From: Lewinellaceae bacterium | GTDB taxonomy: Bacteria; Bacteroidota; Bacteroidia; Chitinophagales; Saprospiraceae | Assembly (NCBI GenBank): GCA_020636135.1 | Contig: JACJYK010000001.1 | Coordinates: 2,962,501-3,026,500 of the forward strand | DNA: 64,000 nucleotides | Direction of reading: 5' to 3' | In this document: piece after piece, positions 51,112 to 60,389 of the stretch | How positions within the stretch are numbered: the stretch's first letter is position 1 | Layout of the letters: each line of letters starts with the position of its first letter | Made by a program: the position numbers and the translations under genes | The notes under the pieces: model-generated | Told to the model about the DNA's origin: nothing | Database searches by the model: none | Seen by the model: only the letters and a program-made list of their open reading frames with translations

Positions 51112-52743
51112 ATGCAAAGATGGAATTTTATGGTTGTGCTCCTGTTGGGTGTCCTGACACTGAACGCACAATCCAATGATGCATTTGCAGTACGGGTCAC
51201 CACCGACAAAGGGGTGATTGAAGGAAATTATGAGGTCAAAACCGGTCTGCAGCAATATTTCGGGATTCCTTACGCCAAACCACCGGTGTACGACCTGCGG
51301 TGGAAAGCACCCCAGCCCATGGATCCGTGGGATGGCGTGAAAACAACGAAAAAATTTGGTCCCCGCGCTGTCCAGGCAGCCGTCTTTGGCGACATGGATT
51401 TCCGTTCCGATGGCATCAGTGAAGATTGCCTGTACCTCAATGTATGGACCCCGGCCAAGCACAACACCACGGGCCTGCCGGTACTGGTCTACTTCTACGG
51501 AGGAGGTAATGTGGCTGGTGACGGCTCCGAACCTCGCTACGATGGAGCCAGCATGGCACAGAAAGGGATGGTCGTAGTTACGGTGAATTACCGGCTGAAT
51601 ATTTTCGGCTTCTATGCACATCCCGGATTGAGTGCTGAAGCGCCTTACCATGCTTCGGGAAATTATGGCTTACTGGACCAGCAAGCCAGCCTGCAGTGGG
51701 TTCACGATAACATTGCGGCCTTCGGTGGAGATCCTGGTCATGTCACCATTGCCGGGGAATCAGCCGGATCGATCGGTGTCAGTATGCAGATGGCTTCTCC
51801 TTTAACCAAAGGTCTTATTGCCGGCGCCATCGGCGAAAGCGGTGCCGGGATCAATCCTACCATGTCTCCGGTACCATTGTCTGATGCTGAGAAGGCCGGA
51901 GAAGAATTTGCCCAGAAAGCAGGCTATACCATCGAACAACTACGGGCCATGAGCACAAGGGAAATTTATGAGATCTACCAGGAATCAAGACGCTTTGGAT
52001 TTCCTGCCGTGCTGGACGGGTATTTTCTGCCCAAGTCCTTACCGGAGATCTTTAATGCCGGTGAACAGTCGAAAGTGCCGCTTCTGGTAGGCTGGAATTC
52101 CTCGGAAATTCCAGGAATGGCCTTCATGCAGGGTCAACCATATACCAAAGAAGCTTACCAGCAAAAGGTCAAAGAAGCGTATCCCAACGATTACGCAGAA
52201 GTCCTGAAATTATATCCCGACAAAGATGCCGGCACCATCGAATGGTCGGCAACGGCGCTGGCCAGTGACCGCTTCATCGCCTATTCGACCTGGAAATGGT
52301 TTGACCTGGCCCGCAAAAACAGCTCACAACCGGTGTTCCGATATCTCTACAGCAGAAAACGTCCTCCACTGGTCGATCAGAACCTGGCCTCAGGGCTGGC
52401 CGGAGGCACTGTAAGACGTGATGCCAATACACCGCCCCCGCCACAGCCGATCGGAGCGCCGCATGCCTGTGAGATCGAATATTGCATGGGTAACCTTCCA
52501 TTGGTTACGGACTACGCCTGGACCGCAGACGATTATACCGTATCGAAAACCATGCAGCAGTATTTCGCCAATTTCATCATGCACGGTGATCCGAACGGTG
52601 AAGGACTGCCGGAATGGCCTGCCGCAGATGCTCAGTCCACCACTCCTCCGGTGATGATCATCGATGTGACCAGCCATGCCGTAAAAGCGGATAACGACGC
52701 ACGGTATCAGTTTCTTGATAAGCAGTACAAGAACAATAAGTAA
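51112..52743 (+). CDS. Secreted type B carboxylesterase
   Basis: A 543-residue alpha/beta hydrolase with a signal peptide (1-20, ending LNAQS). The nucleophile elbow GESAG puts Ser at about residue 218; the oxyanion loop is 'YFYGGGNVAGDG', with 'SEDCLYLNVWTP' before it; the acid lies in 'GWNSSEIPGM' and the His in 'GAPHACEIEY'. It hydrolyses carboxylic esters in the periplasm or outside. It is divergent from the Nudix-like regulator with 111 bp between, which suggests regulation by that protein and a sugar-ester or plant-polymer substrate (inference). Confidence 0.92.
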   Translation: MQRWNFMVVLLLGVLTLNAQSNDAFAVRVTTDKGVIEGNYEVKTGLQQYFGIPYAKPPVYDLRWKAPQPMDPWDGVKTTKKFGPRAVQAAVFGDMDFRSDGISEDCLYLNVWTPAKHNTTGLPVLVYFYGGGNVAGDGSEPRYDGASMAQKGMVVVTVNYRLNIFGFYAHPGLSAEAPYHASGNYGLLDQQASLQWVHDNIAAFGGDPGHVTIAGESAGSIGVSMQMASPLTKGLIAGAIGESGAGINPTMSPVPLSDAEKAGEEFAQKAGYTIEQLRAMSTREIYEIYQESRRFGFPAVLDGYFLPKSLPEIFNAGEQSKVPLLVGWNSSEIPGMAFMQGQPYTKEAYQQKVKEAYPNDYAEVLKLYPDKDAGTIEWSATALASDRFIAYSTWKWFDLARKNSSQPVFRYLYSRKRPPLVDQNLASGLAGGTVRRDANTPPPPQPIGAPHACEIEYCMGNLPLVTDYAWTADDYTVSKTMQQYFANFIMHGDPNGEGLPEWPAADAQSTTPPVMIIDVTSHAVKADNDARYQFLDKQYKNNK

Positions 52744-52755
52744 TTCCATAAACGG

Positions 52756-52791
52756 GTGATCACCAGGTCATTTTCCTGGCCTGGTGGTCAC
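52756..52791. terminator. Long hairpin after the carboxylesterase gene
   Basis: A 12-bp stem (GTGATCACCAGG with CCTGGTGGTCAC, one G-T pair) and a 12-base loop start 13 bp past the esterase stop. There is no T-run after it, so it may stabilise the mRNA end rather than terminate on its own. Confidence 0.45.
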
Positions 52792-52845
52792 ACCTCCTAC
52801 CCTATTGCTGCCTGAAGTTTTCTATCTTCCCCAAAAATTTGCTTT

Positions 52846-53556
52846 ATGGACCTGAATAAGGTTCGCATCGTATGTTTTGATGCTGATGACACTCTCTGGG
52901 CCAATGAGCCCTATTACCAGGATGTGGAACAAAAATTTTGTGCCATGCTGGAAAACTACCTGCCCCAGCACACCACCGCCCAGGAATTATTCCGTACGGA
53001 AATGCAAAATCTCCCACTTTACGGTTATGGCATCAAGGCATTTATGCTGAGCATGATCGAAACCGCCCTGCGCATTACGGAACATCAGGCACCACCTTCG
53101 CTGATCGCCAAGATCATCGAGTCTGGTAAGACCATGCTGGACCAGCCCATCGAACTATTTGCCGGGGTAACGCAGGTTTTGGAGACCCTGAGTCCGAAAT
53201 ACCGGCTGGTGATCGCCACCAAGGGTGATCTGCTGGACCAGGAAAGAAAATTAAGAAAATCAGGGATCGCCAGCTACTTTCATCATGTGGAGATCATGAG
53301 TGATAAAAAGGAAGCCGATTACCATAAATTGATCCGGCATCTGGACTGCCAGCCCGAAGAGTTCGTCATGGTGGGCAACTCCCTGAAGTCCGATATCCTG
53401 CCGGTACTATCGATCGGCGGGCACGGTATTCATATACCTTATCATCTGACCTGGGCGCATGAAGTGATTCAGGACCCGGTGGAACATGAGCGCCTGCTCA
53501 CCCTGGATTCCATCGAGCAGATCACCCAATATTTCCCCAATGAGAAGCAAGATTGA
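52846..53556 (+). CDS. HAD-superfamily hydrolase
   Basis: A 236-residue haloacid-dehalogenase-fold phosphatase. Motif I 'VCFDADDTLWANE' gives the nucleophile and acid Asp (about residues 11 and 13), motif II Thr is in 'VIATKGDL', motif III Lys in 'DKKEADYHK' and motif IV 'MVGNSLKSDI'. A helical cap lies between motifs I and II. Substrate unknown. The downstream CAT-fold gene starts 17 bp before this stop, so the two are co-translated. Confidence 0.88.
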   Translation: MDLNKVRIVCFDADDTLWANEPYYQDVEQKFCAMLENYLPQHTTAQELFRTEMQNLPLYGYGIKAFMLSMIETALRITEHQAPPSLIAKIIESGKTMLDQPIELFAGVTQVLETLSPKYRLVIATKGDLLDQERKLRKSGIASYFHHVEIMSDKKEADYHKLIRHLDCQPEEFVMVGNSLKSDILPVLSIGGHGIHIPYHLTWAHEVIQDPVEHERLLTLDSIEQITQYFPNEKQD

Positions 53557-54163
53557 CCTCGAATCCTGGCCACGAAAGGCGCATTTCGATTTTTTCAAAT
53601 CATTCACCGAACCATTCTTCGGCGTGACCGTCGTCGTGGACTGTACAGAAACATATGAACAAGCGAAGTCAGCAGGACATTCCTTTTACCTTTCCTACCT
53701 GCATAAGGCTCTTGTTGCTGCTAACGAGATCGAAGCTTTTCGGCTCCGAATTCATGAAGAATCGGTCTGGCTGTACGACCGCATCCATGCAGCACCGACC
53801 GTCGACCGTCCGGATCACACCTTTGGATATGGTTACCTGGATTACCATGCTGACTTTGCTGACTTTGTGAAGGAAGCGCTACCGCGGATCGAGGAAGTCC
53901 GACGGTCCACCTCGCTATTGCCTTCTGCATCGGGAGACAATGTGATCCATTTTTCCTCCGTACCCTGGATCCGCTTTACCGGTTTATCCCATGCACGGCC
54001 ACTTACTTTTCCAGACAGTATCCCCAAGATCACCTTCGGTAAAATGGAAAAAAGAGATGGACGCTATACCATGCCATTGTCGGTTCATGTACACCATGGA
54101 TTAGCCGATGGCTATCAGGTAGGCCAATATATTGACCGGTATCAAACGTTGCTTTCGACCTAA
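53540..54163 (+). CDS. Chloramphenicol acetyltransferase-fold protein
   Basis: A 207-residue protein of the CAT size. The active-site motif HHxxxDG is 'HHGLADGYQ' near residue 188, the N-terminus has 'RKAHFDFFKSFTEPFFGVTV', and 'FSSVPWIRFTGLSH' matches the CAT core. The start at 53540 (MRSKIDLESW) is chosen because it aligns with CAT N-termini; it overlaps the HAD gene by 17 bp. CAT-fold proteins transfer acetyl groups to hydroxyls. Residues that set chloramphenicol binding are not fully conserved, so resistance should not be assumed. Confidence 0.87.
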   Translation: MRSKIDLESWPRKAHFDFFKSFTEPFFGVTVVVDCTETYEQAKSAGHSFYLSYLHKALVAANEIEAFRLRIHEESVWLYDRIHAAPTVDRPDHTFGYGYLDYHADFADFVKEALPRIEEVRRSTSLLPSASGDNVIHFSSVPWIRFTGLSHARPLTFPDSIPKITFGKMEKRDGRYTMPLSVHVHHGLADGYQVGQYIDRYQTLLST

Positions 54164-54241
54164 CTGAAAAAAAATTATCGGTTTACATATTAACTTTTTC
54201 CTACTTGGCGTTGTTACTACCGGAAATCGTTTTTATCCAAG

Positions 54242-54637
54242 ATGCAGCAATCCCTTCGGACAATCCTATTATTGGCGATGATCTCTTTTGCATTGCCGAA
54301 ACATGAAGTAAAGGTTGAAATACCTTTCAATTATGAAGAAGCCGGCAAAGCGTCTTACTATGCCGATGCTTTGGAAGGTAACCTGACTGCCAGTGGCCAG
54401 GTTTTCTCCCAGAATGAACTTACTGCTGCACACCGTACCTTGCCGCTCGGCACCAAGGTATTGGTCTTCCGGCCAAAAACCGGACAATCGGTATGGGTCA
54501 CCATCAATGACCGGGGTCCCTATGTCAAGAGTCGCATCATCGATCTCAGCCGGAAAGCAGCAGAAGCTCTGGGCCTGGTCCATAAGGGTGTAGGTCAGGT
54601 GGTGATCAAAGCTTACCTGGAACCGGTACAGCCCTGA
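54242..54637 (+). CDS. RlpA-like double-psi beta-barrel protein
   Basis: A 131-residue exported protein: signal segment (1-18), then an RlpA-type DPBB domain with 'GKASYYADALEGNLTASG', 'LTAAHRTLPLGTKVLV', 'VTINDRGPYVKSRIIDLS' and the catalytic Asp of 'NDRGPY'. RlpA cleaves denuded glycan strands of peptidoglycan at the septum. There is no SPOR domain and no lipobox Cys, so it may be soluble in the periplasm. TAACTTTT at 54191-54198 is near the -7 consensus. Confidence 0.88.
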   Translation: MQQSLRTILLLAMISFALPKHEVKVEIPFNYEEAGKASYYADALEGNLTASGQVFSQNELTAAHRTLPLGTKVLVFRPKTGQSVWVTINDRGPYVKSRIIDLSRKAAEALGLVHKGVGQVVIKAYLEPVQP

Positions 54638-54724
54638 TCGGAACGATATTCTCTTCTACGGTTATATCTCCGGCGAATAATAACCGCACATTCCGGAAAT
54701 AATCGTCGTGAAGCCTGTAATTTC

Positions 54725-57454
54725 ATGGCAAAGTTGGTTTGGCCATCAGTGCCGGACGTTAAATCTATGCAATCAATGCTGTTACAATTCCACATCCATT
54801 ATCGCACAGTCTTTGGCGAGCAGATCATCATTCGTTTTCACATCCATGGTGAAGAACAGATCCATTTTTGCCAGACTTATGACGGAGAGAACTGGACCGG
54901 CAGCCTGAATATCCAGGACATCCGGTCCCTATCCTATCAATACGGAATCGACCGGCAGGGTAATGTGGAATACGAAGGTGGAACGGCAAGGTTCCTAACC
55001 CTCAACCCTGGAATAGAGACCTCATTTGTCCAGGACTATTGGCGCGTTCAGAAAAACCCTCTGGATATCTTTAACGCATCTGCTTTCACCGATATCATCT
55101 TTCAACGGCCAGCGAAAAAAAGCAACAAAAAGCTTAATCTTTCGTCTGGGAGCAACTTTGTGCGGTTCCAAATCTATGCACCTGATGTCCCATCATCGGC
55201 CGTGATGGGCGTAACTGGAAACATACCGGAATTAGGCTCCTGGAAAGAAATACATCCGATGCAGGATGACCACTATCCCCTGTGGTCAGTAGCGATTCCC
55301 CTGTCAAACGCGTCAAACCTGCTGGAATACAAATACATTCTGATCGATGCAGCGAGCAATCAGATCCTTGAATGGGAGGAAGGAGGTAACCGCCAACTAC
55401 AATTTGCTTTCCCTTCCGGTCAGGGTAACGAAATCGTGCGCAATGACTTACAATTCCGCCGAAATGAACCCTGGTGGCGTGGCGCCGGCCTGGCCATACC
55501 CATCTTCTCCCTCCGTAGTGAACTGGGTTTCGGCATCGGTGAATTTCCGGACCTGTTGCCTCTGATAGACTTTACGACAGAGAGCGGTTTGCGCGTGATC
55601 CAGACGCTGCCAGTCAACGACACAATTGCCACCCAGGACTGGAAGTCCAGTTATCCTTATGCTGCTATTTCGGTACATGCGCTTCATCCATTGTACATCA
55701 ATCTGGAAAGCATTGGGTCCTTTAACGACCCGGCGACTCAAAAGGGCTATGAGCAGGACCGTCAACTGCTAAACACTTTGGGTGCTATTGATTTTCCCAC
55801 GGTCCTTGAAAAAAAGATTTTCTACCTGCGTGAACTCTACAAACAGGAGTTCAAGACTCTGGAAAAAGAAAAAGGTTTCAAAGACTTCATCAAGCGCAAT
55901 GCTTCCTGGCTGTATCCTTATGCAGCTTTCAGTCATCTGCGCGACCTGTACGGAACCCCGGATTATAACCGGTGGCCTGAACACAGAATCTATTCGGATC
56001 TGAAAGTCCGGGAGATTACCAACCCCAAGTCAGCGACATATCCTCAGATTGCCTTCTACCTGTTTGTTCAATATCATGCGGACCGGCAGCTTAAAGCAGC
56101 CAAAGAATATGGCAAGTCCCGCGGTGTGGTGCTTAAAGGTGACCTGCCGATCGGGGTGTACCGGCACAGTTGTGATGCCTGGGTGGCGCCGGAGTTGTAT
56201 AATATGAATGCGCAAGCTGGAGCGCCTCCGGATGACTATGCGGTACTTGGACAGAACTGGGGTTTTCCCACCTACAACTGGGAGGTGATGGCCAAAAATG
56301 GCTTTGCATGGTGGCGGGAACGGATGCAAAAGCTAAGTGAATATTTTGACGCACTCCGGATCGACCACATTCTGGGCTTCTTTCGTATCTGGCAGATCCC
56401 TCTGAACCAGGTGGAAGGGACCATGGGCTCATTCAATCCTTGCCTGCCCTACACGGAATTCGAACTGCGGAGATTTGGAGTACATGGAGACCTCACTCGT
56501 TTTACGGAGCCATACATCCGTGACCATTATCTGCCTGAGCTATTCGGTGAGGATACCAGCCTGGTTAAAGAACACTATCTGACGAATATCTGGGAAGGCG
56601 CCTACACCCTCAAGGATCACGTGAATGACCAGCTGAAAATCAAAAATTTCTTTTCAATTCAGGAGAACAAACCCCATGCACACCTTGCTGCCGGACTGAG
56701 CCTGCTGGTGAGCGAAATATTGTTAATCCCGGTGCAGGATGGGGATGAGACTCAATACAATCCCCGCATAACATTGCAGACCACCTATTCTTACAAAGCA
56801 CTCGATCACCGCGACCAGGAGATATTCACCAATATCTATAACGAATATTATTTCCGGCGTCACAACGATTTCTGGAAAGAGCAGGCTTACTGGAAACTCC
56901 CTGCCCTGCTGGATGCGACTCGCATGCTGATCTGCGGAGAAGACCTGGGCATGATCCCGGCATCCGTCCCCGGCGTCATGAAAGACCTGAACATCATCTC
57001 ACTGGAAATCCAACGCATGCCGAAAGGTGCTGCGGAGTTTGGCGATGCGGCACAATATCCCTACTGGTCGGTCTGTTCGCCTTCGTGCCACGATATGTCG
57101 ACCATCCGCGGATGGTGGGAAGGCAATCCTGCCACCGCCCAGCATTTTTACAGCAATTATCTCCATCAACCGGGAGCGGCGCCCCAGCCTTGTCCAACCG
57201 ACATTGTGGAAGCCATCGACAGGGATCATCTGCTGTCTCCTTCGCTGCTGGCCATCTTTCCGCTCCAGGACCTCGTTGGCATGGACAAAAATCTGAGACG
57301 GAACGATGTACCCGCAGAACAGATCAACGATCCATCCAATCCCAATCAACACTGGAAGTACCGGTTCCACCTTAAAATGGAAGATCTGAAAAAAGAGTCC
57401 GGGCTCATCCGGCAATTAAAAAACATGTTGGTCGAAACCGGCAGATTGCATTAA
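54725..57454 (+). CDS. malQ: 4-alpha-glucanotransferase (GH77) with N-terminal CBM20 modules
   Basis: A 909-residue enzyme, longer than ~500-residue E. coli-type MalQ by two starch-binding modules. The first ~110 residues and ~138-245 ('FQIYAPDVPSSAVMGVTGN', 'LLEYKYILIDA') are CBM20-like. The GH77 domain starts near 260 ('PIFSLRSELGFGIGEF'); the nucleophile Asp is in 'ALRIDHILGFF' (~546) and the acid Glu in 'CGEDLGMIPASVP' (~738). The same layout occurs in plant DPE2. It transfers glucan segments between maltodextrins. An in-frame ATG at 54770 is an alternative start. No mal regulon genes are adjacent. Confidence 0.93.
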   Translation: MAKLVWPSVPDVKSMQSMLLQFHIHYRTVFGEQIIIRFHIHGEEQIHFCQTYDGENWTGSLNIQDIRSLSYQYGIDRQGNVEYEGGTARFLTLNPGIETSFVQDYWRVQKNPLDIFNASAFTDIIFQRPAKKSNKKLNLSSGSNFVRFQIYAPDVPSSAVMGVTGNIPELGSWKEIHPMQDDHYPLWSVAIPLSNASNLLEYKYILIDAASNQILEWEEGGNRQLQFAFPSGQGNEIVRNDLQFRRNEPWWRGAGLAIPIFSLRSELGFGIGEFPDLLPLIDFTTESGLRVIQTLPVNDTIATQDWKSSYPYAAISVHALHPLYINLESIGSFNDPATQKGYEQDRQLLNTLGAIDFPTVLEKKIFYLRELYKQEFKTLEKEKGFKDFIKRNASWLYPYAAFSHLRDLYGTPDYNRWPEHRIYSDLKVREITNPKSATYPQIAFYLFVQYHADRQLKAAKEYGKSRGVVLKGDLPIGVYRHSCDAWVAPELYNMNAQAGAPPDDYAVLGQNWGFPTYNWEVMAKNGFAWWRERMQKLSEYFDALRIDHILGFFRIWQIPLNQVEGTMGSFNPCLPYTEFELRRFGVHGDLTRFTEPYIRDHYLPELFGEDTSLVKEHYLTNIWEGAYTLKDHVNDQLKIKNFFSIQENKPHAHLAAGLSLLVSEILLIPVQDGDETQYNPRITLQTTYSYKALDHRDQEIFTNIYNEYYFRRHNDFWKEQAYWKLPALLDATRMLICGEDLGMIPASVPGVMKDLNIISLEIQRMPKGAAEFGDAAQYPYWSVCSPSCHDMSTIRGWWEGNPATAQHFYSNYLHQPGAAPQPCPTDIVEAIDRDHLLSPSLLAIFPLQDLVGMDKNLRRNDVPAEQINDPSNPNQHWKYRFHLKMEDLKKESGLIRQLKNMLVETGRLH

Positions 57455-57560
57455 TAATTCGTAACAAGCTGTTAAAGTAACTCGTTCTTCCGGTCATCCT
57501 TGACCTATTGGAACTTGTCTTTGCTGATAATCCTTTATTTTTATTGCCATTGATCAATCC

Positions 57561-58937
57561 ATGGATCTACGCCGTATGAAATATCTGTTGATTGTCCTCA
57601 GTCTTTTCCTACCGGTCAGCATCTTTTCACAGGATCTGCTGGGTGAGGATTGTGAATACGTAGATTACATCAAGACCATTCAGCTTACACCGGATGGATT
57701 TCAGCTTTCCCCTCCGATGATCGGTAAAAGCGGCCGGCTGCGGTTGTCATTTGATGACATCGAGGGAGGATCAAAACATTACCGCTACAGCATAGAGTAT
57801 TGTAACCGGGACTGGACAACATCGGATCTAAAATTCAATGAATACGCCTACGGCCAGGAAGAAAATCCGATCCGGACAAGCGGATTCAGCCAGCAAACGT
57901 ATCTGAACTATACCAACTATCAGCTATTTATCCCAAACAGTGATATTCAACTGGAGAAGACGGGAAATTACCTCATCCATGTCTTTGATGCGGATCAGGG
58001 TTATATTCCGGTGTTTACCAGACGGTTTATGGTCGCATCACTGGATGTGACCCCTCAATTTACCATCAAGACCTCCCTTGATGCGACTCAGTACCGTACG
58101 CATCAACGACTTGAATTGCGTATCCCACTTCCCTCATTTTCGTTAAGCGACCCACTCAATGATATCACTTGCGTGATCATGCAGAATGGCTGGTGGGAAC
58201 AGGCTGTGACCATCCATCCGACCTATGTATCCAATGAATACCTGGAGTTCAATGAATTTGAAAAACTCACCTTTCCCGCCGTGCGGCAATTCCGGCAAAT
58301 CGACCTGCGGAATATCAAGAGCAGAAGCCGAAATATCCAGGCATTGGAGCTTTACGGCCGCGATGTAGTGGCATTTGTCGATGATGACAAGCCCAGGGAT
58401 AACCGGGAATTTGAAGGTGTGGATTTTAATGGACGGTTTATCATTGATCGCCGTACCAATCTCTCATCAAGTGAGCTGCAAATAGTCAAAGACTCCGTTG
58501 CGGTGTACAATCCCTTAACCAATGAATACGGTAAGGAGGAGGTCGTCATTCATGCCGCCAATCCCAATGCTTCGCGTGAACAGGTGCAGTCCGAATATGT
58601 GTTCACCAACTTCATACTCAAAACGAAACCCTATCAACCGGGCACCGAAATTTACTTAATGGGACAGGTTTCGGACTGGAAATGCAACCCGTACTTTCAA
58701 CTCAAATACAACCCGGATGAAGACGGATATACCGGTGAATTCCCGCTCAAGCAAGGGATTTACAACTACCTGTATGGTTTATCTACCGATGGAGGGAAAA
58801 CGTACGACTTTGATCAAACGGAAGGAAACCTTTTCGAGACCGAAAATGAATATACCGTATTGGTCTATTACCGGCCTTTTGGTGCCCGCAATGATGAATT
58901 GATTGGCTTCAGAACCATGGCTCCTCTCCGCCGGTAA
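57561..58937 (+). CDS. T9SS plug-type protein (DUF5103 family)
   Basis: A 458-residue exported protein with a signal peptide ending 'SIFSQ' (the ATG at 57576 is an alternative start five codons in). It begins 'DCEYVDYIKTIQLTP' and has the family's 'HYRYSIEYCNRDWTTSDL' and 'FNEYAYGQEENPI' blocks, and a C-terminal Ig-like domain ('YLMGQVSDWKCNPYFQLKY'). Homologues were described as the periplasmic plug that closes the SprA translocon when no substrate is bound. It fits the T9SS substrates elsewhere in the window. A TGTCTTTG element at 57516-57523 is one base off the -7 consensus. Confidence 0.87.
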   Translation: MDLRRMKYLLIVLSLFLPVSIFSQDLLGEDCEYVDYIKTIQLTPDGFQLSPPMIGKSGRLRLSFDDIEGGSKHYRYSIEYCNRDWTTSDLKFNEYAYGQEENPIRTSGFSQQTYLNYTNYQLFIPNSDIQLEKTGNYLIHVFDADQGYIPVFTRRFMVASLDVTPQFTIKTSLDATQYRTHQRLELRIPLPSFSLSDPLNDITCVIMQNGWWEQAVTIHPTYVSNEYLEFNEFEKLTFPAVRQFRQIDLRNIKSRSRNIQALELYGRDVVAFVDDDKPRDNREFEGVDFNGRFIIDRRTNLSSSELQIVKDSVAVYNPLTNEYGKEEVVIHAANPNASREQVQSEYVFTNFILKTKPYQPGTEIYLMGQVSDWKCNPYFQLKYNPDEDGYTGEFPLKQGIYNYLYGLSTDGGKTYDFDQTEGNLFETENEYTVLVYYRPFGARNDELIGFRTMAPLRR

Positions 58938-58964
58938 AATCAGATTACTGCCGGATAACTGTGC

Positions 58965-60383
58965 TTACTTCTTGGTTTCCGGTTTATCCTCTTTTTTCCG
59001 TACTTCCATTCCCGATGCCAGTTTCTTCGAGACCGTACGGTAAGGACCGGTAACGACCATATCGCCATCCTGCAAACCGGATTTGATGTAGATGTATTCA
59101 TCATCCTGCACACCGGTCTCAACTTTTGCTAAAGCCACCGTATCGCCCTTCACCACGAAGACTACCTCATCCAGTTCCACATTATCTTTCTTGGTTTTAT
59201 CCTCATCGCTCTCGACGACCACTTCCGGTTTCTGGACTTCTTCCTTTCCTTCGCGCGGCTTGGTCATGTCCCGGGTTGTCACGGCCTGGATGGGTATAGA
59301 CAATGCATTTTCGACGGTGTTGGTGAGAATATCTACTGACGCGGACATCCCGGGCCGGAAGGCATAATCCACTCCTTTGTCCAGCAAATCCTGATAAGAA
59401 GCCGGATCGATACGGATCTTGACCACAAAGTTGGTAACCTGCTCCGAGGTAAGGCTGGTGGTCGTTGCAGCATTGGCGGCTGAGTTGGCAATTTCCGAAA
59501 CCGTGCCATAGAATTTACGGTCCAGGTAGGCATCCACCTCGATTTCTGCCTTATCGCCGAGGGCTACTTTAAGAATGTCATTTTCGGTGACTTCCACCTG
59601 GACTTCCATATTGCTGAGGTTGGCTATCCGCATCATCTCCGTACCGGCCATCTGGATGGTACCTACGACACGCTCGCCTTGTTCTACGTTGAGCATGGAT
59701 ACCACACCTTCAACAGGAGCGAAGATGGAAGTACGCTGCAGGCTGGTCCTCAATTCTTTTAAGGAAGCTTCAGCGCTTTTCATACTATACCGAGCCGCTT
59801 CGGAGTTCTGTTCGGCGGATTTAAGGCTGGCCTCTACTGCATTGTAATTGGCCTGGGCAACATCCAGGGAAGCTTTGGTGCTCTCAAAATCTGCTTCAGA
59901 AATAATGCCTTCGTCTCTGAGCTTGATGTTGCGCTCATGGATGCGGCGTGCATTTTCGAGTTGTGCTTTCATTTGTTCAACCTGGGCCCGGGCATTCTCT
60001 TGCTGGGAAAGAGAACCTGCCACCTGAGCTTTAGCGTTATTGACCGATGCCTCACCACGCTCAACCCCTGAAAGGTAGGCATCCGGGTCGATTTTAGCCA
60101 GTAACTGTCCGGCCTTGACCGAATCCCCTTCTTCCACCAGCAATTCAACGATCTCCCCGGAAACGTCGGAGCTTATCTTGACCTCCTTTTCAGGGAATAT
60201 TTTGCCACTGGCAGCCACTTTTTCGGTGATGGTGCGTCGTTGGGCAGCTTCCATTTCAACCTCTTCTCCCTTTGGCTGGCGCTTTTGCCTGATGACGGCA
60301 GCAGCTACCAATAAGGCTAATACAGCCAATAAAATCCAGAGAAAAAGTCTGCTCTTTTTTTTCTTTGTTTTTGCTTGTGCCAT
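58965..60383 (-). CDS. Periplasmic adaptor (membrane fusion) subunit of an efflux pump
   Basis: A 472-residue HlyD/MacA-type protein: N-terminal membrane anchor (~11-30), lipoyl half-motif 'GEIVELLVEEGDSVKAGQLLAKI', a long alpha-hairpin (~100-215), second lipoyl half 'SIFAPVEGVVSMLNVEQGE', beta-barrel and a membrane-proximal domain with a charged insertion around 'KPREGKEEVQKPE'. It links an inner-membrane pump to TolC. It follows the TolC-family gene by 6 bp. No pump gene follows, because the convergent plug gene is next; the pump must be encoded elsewhere. Confidence 0.92.
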   Translation of the reverse strand: MAQAKTKKKKSRLFLWILLAVLALLVAAAVIRQKRQPKGEEVEMEAAQRRTITEKVAASGKIFPEKEVKISSDVSGEIVELLVEEGDSVKAGQLLAKIDPDAYLSGVERGEASVNNAKAQVAGSLSQQENARAQVEQMKAQLENARRIHERNIKLRDEGIISEADFESTKASLDVAQANYNAVEASLKSAEQNSEAARYSMKSAEASLKELRTSLQRTSIFAPVEGVVSMLNVEQGERVVGTIQMAGTEMMRIANLSNMEVQVEVTENDILKVALGDKAEIEVDAYLDRKFYGTVSEIANSAANAATTTSLTSEQVTNFVVKIRIDPASYQDLLDKGVDYAFRPGMSASVDILTNTVENALSIPIQAVTTRDMTKPREGKEEVQKPEVVVESDEDKTKKDNVELDEVVFVVKGDTVALAKVETGVQDDEYIYIKSGLQDGDMVVTGPYRTVSKKLASGMEVRKKEDKPETKK

Positions 60384-60389
60384 GATGTA

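Noticed and set aside
53540..54163. Chloramphenicol resistance gene
   Set aside because: The fold and active-site motif fit, but chromosomal CAT-like proteins of this type are common and substrate residues do not support resistance.
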